Source: Nonlabens dokdonensis DSW-6
Lineage (GTDB): Bacteria > Bacteroidota > Bacteroidia > Flavobacteriales > Flavobacteriaceae
Reading direction: 5' to 3'
Length of the DNA: 64,000 nt
NCBI RefSeq assembly: GCF_000332115.1
Contig: NC_020156.1
Coordinates: 3,597,501 to 3,661,500, forward strand
The position numbers and the translations under genes were made by a program. Under the pieces are notes generated by a model. That model was not told the DNA's origin, searched no databases, and was given only the letters and a program-made list of their open reading frames with translations. Of this stretch, positions 59,518 through 64,000 are shown piece by piece. Position 1 is the first letter of the stretch. The number at the start of each line of letters is the position of its first letter.

Positions 59518-61755
59518 ATGGAAAAGAATGACAACCTGCAAAATGCAGATGGAAATGCGCCAGAAATGGATCCAAAGAATACCGAATCACAAGACGCTCT
59601 TGAAAATGCGATGGTAGAAGAAGCTTCTGACAAGGATTACAAATCTGAAGGTCAAGAAACTACTGACAGTGAAAATAATAGTGAGCAGCCTGTGAAAAGT
59701 GGCACTAACAAAGTAGATCAGCCTACTGAAGATGCTTCTACTACTCATGAAGATGCTATTGTAAATGAAAAAGAAGCCGTAGAAAAATCTGAAGACCCAA
59801 TAGTAGAAGTTGAAGATGAAACTGAAACTGCTGTATCAAAAAATGACGAGACAACCTCTGAATCAACTGACTCTACAAAAGATGATGAGGACGAGGATGA
59901 TAATGAGCCAGAAGACGATAGCGTTAAAGAAATAGAAGAAAAGGATTATGCTTCAATGGAAATGCCTGCTTTAGTAAACGAGTTGCGTTTCTTAATGCAA
60001 GAATATCCTATAAATAGTTTCAGATCTCAAGCTGAAGACATTAAAAAAGCTTTTGAAGCTGCAGATGCCGATGCTAAGAAAGAAGCACAGGAAAAATTTA
60101 AAGAGGACAATCCGCCGAGTGATGATCCTCTAGCGCCAGAGTTTGAATATAAAAATGAGATCGCGACAGAATTCTATGATCTTCATTCCCTTTATAGAAA
60201 GCAAAAAGGACAGTTTCAAAGAGACAAACGCAAGCAACAAGAAGATAATCTTGCAAAACGTCGGGAGATCATTGAAAACATAAAACTTCTTATAGATCAA
60301 GAAGAAAATATAGGAACAACTTTTAAAAAGTTCCATGCACTTCAAGACGAGTGGAAAGCAACAGGAAATATTCCTCATGATGCGTATAATATCACATGGG
60401 AAGATTACCGTCTAGCGACTCAAAACTTTTATGATTACATAGATTTAAGTAAAGAGTTGCGAGATAAAGACTTTGAACGCAATCTTGAATTTAGAAACAA
60501 AATTATAGCACGTGCGGTAGAATTAGGTGATGAAGAAAACATTCATAAAGCCCTAAGAGAATTACAAGAGCTGCACCGCATGTGGAAAGAAGACGCTGGT
60601 CCAGTTGCAAAAGAGATGCGTGATCCTATCTGGGATGAATTTAGCGCAGCGACAAAAATCATTCATGATAAGAGACAAGCTTATTATGAGGAGCGCGATA
60701 AAATAAATGCAAAAAATCAGCTTATAAAAGAAAATATAGTTGCTGAAATTGCAAAGATTACAGATCAAGGAGCAAAAAACCACAAAGAGTGGCAAGAACG
60801 TCTAGAAGAGATTAAAGTTCTTAGAGAATTGTTTACTACCACTGGACCTGCGCCTAAAGCTGTAAACAATGAGTTGTGGAATCAATTTAGAACGGTAACT
60901 AGAGAATTCAATAAAGCTAAGAACGATTATTACAAAGGTCTTAAGAAAGAGCAGCAAGATAATCTAGATGCAAAAATGAAATTGATTGCCATAGCCGAAG
61001 AGCATCAAGACAACGAGAATTTTGCTGAAGGTTTGCAAATAATGAAACGCATCCAGGCAGAATGGAAACAAATAGGTCATGTTCCTAGAAAGGATAGTGA
61101 TAAGATTTGGAAACGTTTTCAAAAAGCTTGTAATGCCTTTTTTGATAAGAAAACAGCTCAAAAGAAAGAGGATAGTAAAGAAGAAGTTGAAAATTTTGAG
61201 GCAAAAATGAAAATTTATGATGCCTTAAAAGAAATGATTCCTCAAGATGATAAAAAAGCAATGCTTGCTCAAGTCGAGCAGCACATGGCAGATTGGGCAA
61301 AAATAGGTCGCGTTCCTTACAGCAAACGCATGATTCAAGATAAGTTTGAAAAACTATTACAAGCTAAATTAAAAGCGTCTGGATTAAGTGCTGTTGATGC
61401 CGAAATGCTAAAGTATCAAAACAAGCTCGCTAGTTTACAAAACGGAGATGAAAAGGATTTTAAAAACGAACGTTTCTATCTAAGAAAAAGACGTGATGAA
61501 ATTCAAGATGAAGTAAGACAACTCGATAATAACTTACAGTTTATCAATGCTAAGGACGATACGAATCTATTTTTAGTTCAAACTAAAAAGAACATTGCAG
61601 AATTGAATAAGGAACTAGACGTTATTAAGGAAAAGCAAAAGCAACTGAATATTCTTCAAAGACAAATGAAGAAAGAGGAAGAAGAAGCTGCGGCAGCTGC
61701 GGCTGCAGAAAAAGAAGCTGCAGAATCAAAAGAAAGTGAAGAACCGGCAGAATAA
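59518..61755 (+). CDS. DUF349 repeat protein
   Basis: 745 residues from ATG 59518 (a TTG at 59491 adds nothing useful). The first ~150 residues are a disordered, very acidic and Ser/Thr-rich tail (DDEDEDDNEPEDD). Then come several DUF349 helical repeats with the mark K-x-x-x-D-E-W-K-x-x-G-x-x-P and W-x-x-F/Y (HALQDEWKATGNIPHDAY, IQAEWKQIGHVPRKDSDKIW, MADWAKIGRVPYSK). It ends in a coiled coil and an Ala/Glu-rich tail (EEEAAAAAAAEKEA). Function unknown, likely nucleic acid or ribosome associated; cytoplasmic. Confidence 0.87.
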   Translation: MEKNDNLQNADGNAPEMDPKNTESQDALENAMVEEASDKDYKSEGQETTDSENNSEQPVKSGTNKVDQPTEDASTTHEDAIVNEKEAVEKSEDPIVEVEDETETAVSKNDETTSESTDSTKDDEDEDDNEPEDDSVKEIEEKDYASMEMPALVNELRFLMQEYPINSFRSQAEDIKKAFEAADADAKKEAQEKFKEDNPPSDDPLAPEFEYKNEIATEFYDLHSLYRKQKGQFQRDKRKQQEDNLAKRREIIENIKLLIDQEENIGTTFKKFHALQDEWKATGNIPHDAYNITWEDYRLATQNFYDYIDLSKELRDKDFERNLEFRNKIIARAVELGDEENIHKALRELQELHRMWKEDAGPVAKEMRDPIWDEFSAATKIIHDKRQAYYEERDKINAKNQLIKENIVAEIAKITDQGAKNHKEWQERLEEIKVLRELFTTTGPAPKAVNNELWNQFRTVTREFNKAKNDYYKGLKKEQQDNLDAKMKLIAIAEEHQDNENFAEGLQIMKRIQAEWKQIGHVPRKDSDKIWKRFQKACNAFFDKKTAQKKEDSKEEVENFEAKMKIYDALKEMIPQDDKKAMLAQVEQHMADWAKIGRVPYSKRMIQDKFEKLLQAKLKASGLSAVDAEMLKYQNKLASLQNGDEKDFKNERFYLRKRRDEIQDEVRQLDNNLQFINAKDDTNLFLVQTKKNIAELNKELDVIKEKQKQLNILQRQMKKEEEEAAAAAAAEKEAAESKESEEPAE

Positions 61756-61778
61756 TTTCTGATTGTTGTTCTTTGATA

Positions 61779-61818
61779 CAAAAGCTGTTTTAAAAATTTT
61801 AAAACAGCTTTTTTTTAT
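61779..61818 (+). terminator. Intrinsic terminator after the DUF349 gene
   Basis: Perfect stem AAAAGCTGTTTTA / TAAAACAGCTTTT followed by a run of T. Confidence 0.9.
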
Positions 61819-61862
61819 ACCTTACTACTGCTATATAAGTCTTAATCTTAAAAGTCTTTATT

Positions 61863-62558
61863 ATGTTCAAAAAACTGGAGAAAATACTCGGTAAGCCCAT
61901 GAAGTACTATGAAAATCTCATGGCTTCTAGGAAAGAGAATGCTCAAATCACAGATACTCAAAAGCAACTGATTCTAGATCAACTAAAACCCATAGTAATA
62001 AACGCAGAAGGATTTGACTCCTTACCTACTATTTCTGAATCAGACGTAAAGAGTTTTATTGAAGTACCGAAAAATAAAAAAGGAATCTCAATTCCCTGCA
62101 AAGGAATTTTTAAGTGGACCGATCAAGTCCTTTTTCTTTTTGTCAATGATGATACAGCGATCAAAGACGCTTCTAGCTATGAATTGATTTTAAAAGACGT
62201 GCAACAAGAACAAGTGGCTCAAAAAATAGGCTTTCAAAAAGGTTCGGAGTTGAAGAGTTTACCCATTTGGGAAGAGATCATCCATAGATTTCCAGAAGTT
62301 CATAAATTGATAGTTAAAACGCATCGAGAGCATCCCTGGACATTGTATAAAGAAACCGCAAAAGAAATAGAGCCAATCACATCCTACAAAACGGTTCTAG
62401 GAGGCTATCCTAAATGGCGTATTAATAACATAGACTTTCGAAAAATAGAACAGCTTGAGTTTTTATTAGAATATAGAATTGCAGAAAAAGACTTTTCTAT
62501 TTACTTTTTTAAAGATCCTCATACTCATGAAATCAGTTCCTTCGAACAAAAAGATTAG
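61863..62558 (+). CDS. Hypothetical cytoplasmic protein (231 residues)
   Basis: No signal peptide or membrane helix. Starts with basic K-K-L-E-K-I-L-G-K-P-M-K-Y-Y and contains the well-structured segments P-C-K-G-I-F-K-W-T-D-Q, LGGYPKWRIN and LEFLLEYRIAEKDFSIYFF. The mixed alpha/beta composition suggests a compact fold (SMI1/KNR4- or DUF-like), but I do not recognise a family. Monocistronic between two strong terminators; so it is probably expressed. Confidence 0.65.
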   Translation: MFKKLEKILGKPMKYYENLMASRKENAQITDTQKQLILDQLKPIVINAEGFDSLPTISESDVKSFIEVPKNKKGISIPCKGIFKWTDQVLFLFVNDDTAIKDASSYELILKDVQQEQVAQKIGFQKGSELKSLPIWEEIIHRFPEVHKLIVKTHREHPWTLYKETAKEIEPITSYKTVLGGYPKWRINNIDFRKIEQLEFLLEYRIAEKDFSIYFFKDPHTHEISSFEQKD

Positions 62559-62568
62559 AGTAATACAT

Positions 62569-62613
62569 AAAAAAAGCTGTTTCAAAAGTAATGACTCTTG
62601 AAACAGCTTTGTG
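62569..62613. terminator. Bidirectional terminator before the kinase gene
   Basis: Long stem AAAGCTGTTTCAAAAGT / ACTCTTGAAACAGCTTT (one mismatched pair) with an AATG loop between convergent genes. Confidence 0.9.
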
Positions 62614-62644
62614 ATTATAAGCTAAGACGCTAAATTAAAATCTA

Positions 62645-63511
62645 CTAAGCGGTTTGCTTTTTAATTTTTTCAATATGGTATTGTACTAAACCATCAATCG
62701 GTCTACGTACAATGTTACCTACTTCATAACCAAATTCAGCAGCGACTTGTTTTATTCTCGCTTGTGCAAAATGAGCTATACTACCTACAAAGTGTACTTC
62801 GTGTGATTTTATTTCTTCGCTAAATTGAAGAATCATATTACGTGAAAATTTACGCAAGCCTTTACGCAGTAATTTCTTTATATAACGTTCTTCTAGATTT
62901 TGGAAAATAAACTCTGCGTGATTTGCTAGAAACGCGTTAGGATTAGGTTGCTTGTACAAATGAAACTTAATGTAATCTGGATCCATGTTGTAAGAATCGG
63001 CAAACTTTTTCATTAAGTCTTTAGGCATATTTTTAAAGCCATAATCTCTTAATAAGTTCTTGCCGTACCAGTTACCACTTGCCTCGTCCATAAGAGTATA
63101 TCCTAAGGAAACAACACGTTGTTCAATATTCTTCCCATCTGAGAAACAACAATTAGAACCAGTTCCTAGAATACAAACTACTCCAGGCTCATCGCCTACA
63201 GCAGCATAAACAGCAGCAGCAGTATCTTCTTTAACTACTACTTTACTGTTGTGAAAATAGCTTGCAAGAAGTATTTCTAAGTTTTTTCTCGGTCCTTCTG
63301 TACCACAGCCAGCGCCATAGAAAAACACTTGCTCTACATTTGCTTTATTTTCAACCAGCTCTTCACTTTCGAGGATGCGTTCTTGCAATTGCTCTGTAGT
63401 GAGAATTGCAGGGTTCATTCCACGAGTACGTGTTTTAAAAAGTTGCTTACCATCATTATCTAGCGCAATCCAGTCAGACTTTGTAGAACCACTGTCAGTT
63501 ATAAGAATCAT
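62645..63511 (-). CDS. BadF/BadG-type sugar kinase (N-acetylglucosamine kinase-like)
   Basis: 288 residues. ASKHA-fold phosphate-1 motif D-S-G-S-T-K-S-D-W (residues 6-14), phosphate-2 motif I-L-G-T-G-S-N-C-C-F (about 115-124), and G-S-I-A-H-F-A in the C-terminal part. Matches the group annotated as N-acetylglucosamine or N-acetylmuramic acid kinase, with the substrate inferred. It lies downstream of gapA on the same strand with a terminator between them. Probably cytoplasmic sugar salvage. Confidence 0.82.
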   Translation of the reverse strand: MILITDSGSTKSDWIALDNDGKQLFKTRTRGMNPAILTTEQLQERILESEELVENKANVEQVFFYGAGCGTEGPRKNLEILLASYFHNSKVVVKEDTAAAVYAAVGDEPGVVCILGTGSNCCFSDGKNIEQRVVSLGYTLMDEASGNWYGKNLLRDYGFKNMPKDLMKKFADSYNMDPDYIKFHLYKQPNPNAFLANHAEFIFQNLEERYIKKLLRKGLRKFSRNMILQFSEEIKSHEVHFVGSIAHFAQARIKQVAAEFGYEVGNIVRRPIDGLVQYHIEKIKKQTA

Positions 63512-63539
63512 AAAATTTATTCTAAGGTTAGTGAGAAAA

Positions 63540-63576
63540 GAAAAGCGTTGTAATTTAAGAGATTACAACGCTTTTT
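63540..63576 (-). terminator. Intrinsic terminator of gapA
   Basis: Perfect 14-bp stem AAAAGCGTTGTAAT / ATTACAACGCTTTT with a TTAAGAG loop, 10 bases after the gapA stop on minus; it can also act for the plus strand. Confidence 0.93.
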
Positions 63577-63585
63577 ATCAAATAA

Positions 63586-64000
<415 letters not shown>

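Overview
The window reads as ordinary chromosome from a marine-type Flavobacteriaceae bacterium (Bacteroidota). The signs are AT-rich DNA, promoters of the Bacteroidota TAnnTTTG type in place of E. coli -10 boxes, almost no Shine-Dalgarno sites, a type IX secretion sorting domain, menaquinone genes, an archaeal-type UbiA prenyltransferase next to Maf, a fused ResB-CcsA cytochrome c maturation protein, and several flavobacterial conserved-unknown families. A genus such as Nonlabens or Dokdonia is possible but not proven here. No rRNA, tRNA, CRISPR array, intact transposase, prophage or plasmid gene was seen.

Layout. 1-3.5 kb: partial gene, lipoprotein, MscS-like channel, SUI1-like factor, pterin dehydratase, CsbD, outer-membrane protein. 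3.6-10.4 kb: a plus-strand run of uridine kinase, FtsB/DivIC, methylmalonyl-CoA mutase small subunit, four small lipoproteins, mutase large subunit. 10.7-17.3 kb: T9SS cargo, CIA30 protein, outer-membrane and envelope proteins. 17.5-21.3 kb: ferredoxin, acyl-CoA reductase, serC, serA. 21.4-26.2 kb: pirin, serine hydrolase and small conserved proteins. 26.2-32.6 kb: ccsBA, then DUF2520 protein, KdsC-like phosphatase, UbiA, Maf. 32.6-45.4 kb: outer-membrane protein, regulator, DUF2853, menD, menF, thioesterase, esterase, RdgB, CarboxypepD_reg protein, M28 peptidase, helicase, VTT protein. 45.6-64 kb: fumC, JmjC-like oxygenase plus MFS transporter, zinc metalloprotease, spoT/relA-fur-purA, two DUF368 proteins with aroE, DUF349 protein, BadF-type kinase and the 3' part of gapA.

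Gene cooperation. Menaquinone synthesis (menD, menF, hotdog thioesterase), serine synthesis (serA, serC), methylmalonyl-CoA conversion (mutA, mutB) and stringent response with purine synthesis (spoT, fur-like, purA) each form local clusters. Most of the remainder is envelope housekeeping.

The most unusual signal is in the repeats. A perfect 14-bp palindrome, GCTTTCGCGAAAGC (often 16 bp as CGCTTTCGCGAAAGCG), occurs 17 times, roughly once per 3.8 kb, where chance predicts none. Ten copies are between genes and seven are inside genes, where all three reading frames are used. A second family of 87-bp double-palindrome elements occurs three times between mutA and mutB and forms the N-terminal coding part of three lipoprotein genes, apparently supplying their signal-peptide n-regions and possibly start codons. 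A third REP-like hairpin appears twice, once inside the mutA linker beside a copy of the 14-mer. A further oddity is an MFS transporter that lies in the same frame as the upstream oxygenase gene, with only one TGA between them and no standard start codon before its first membrane helix.
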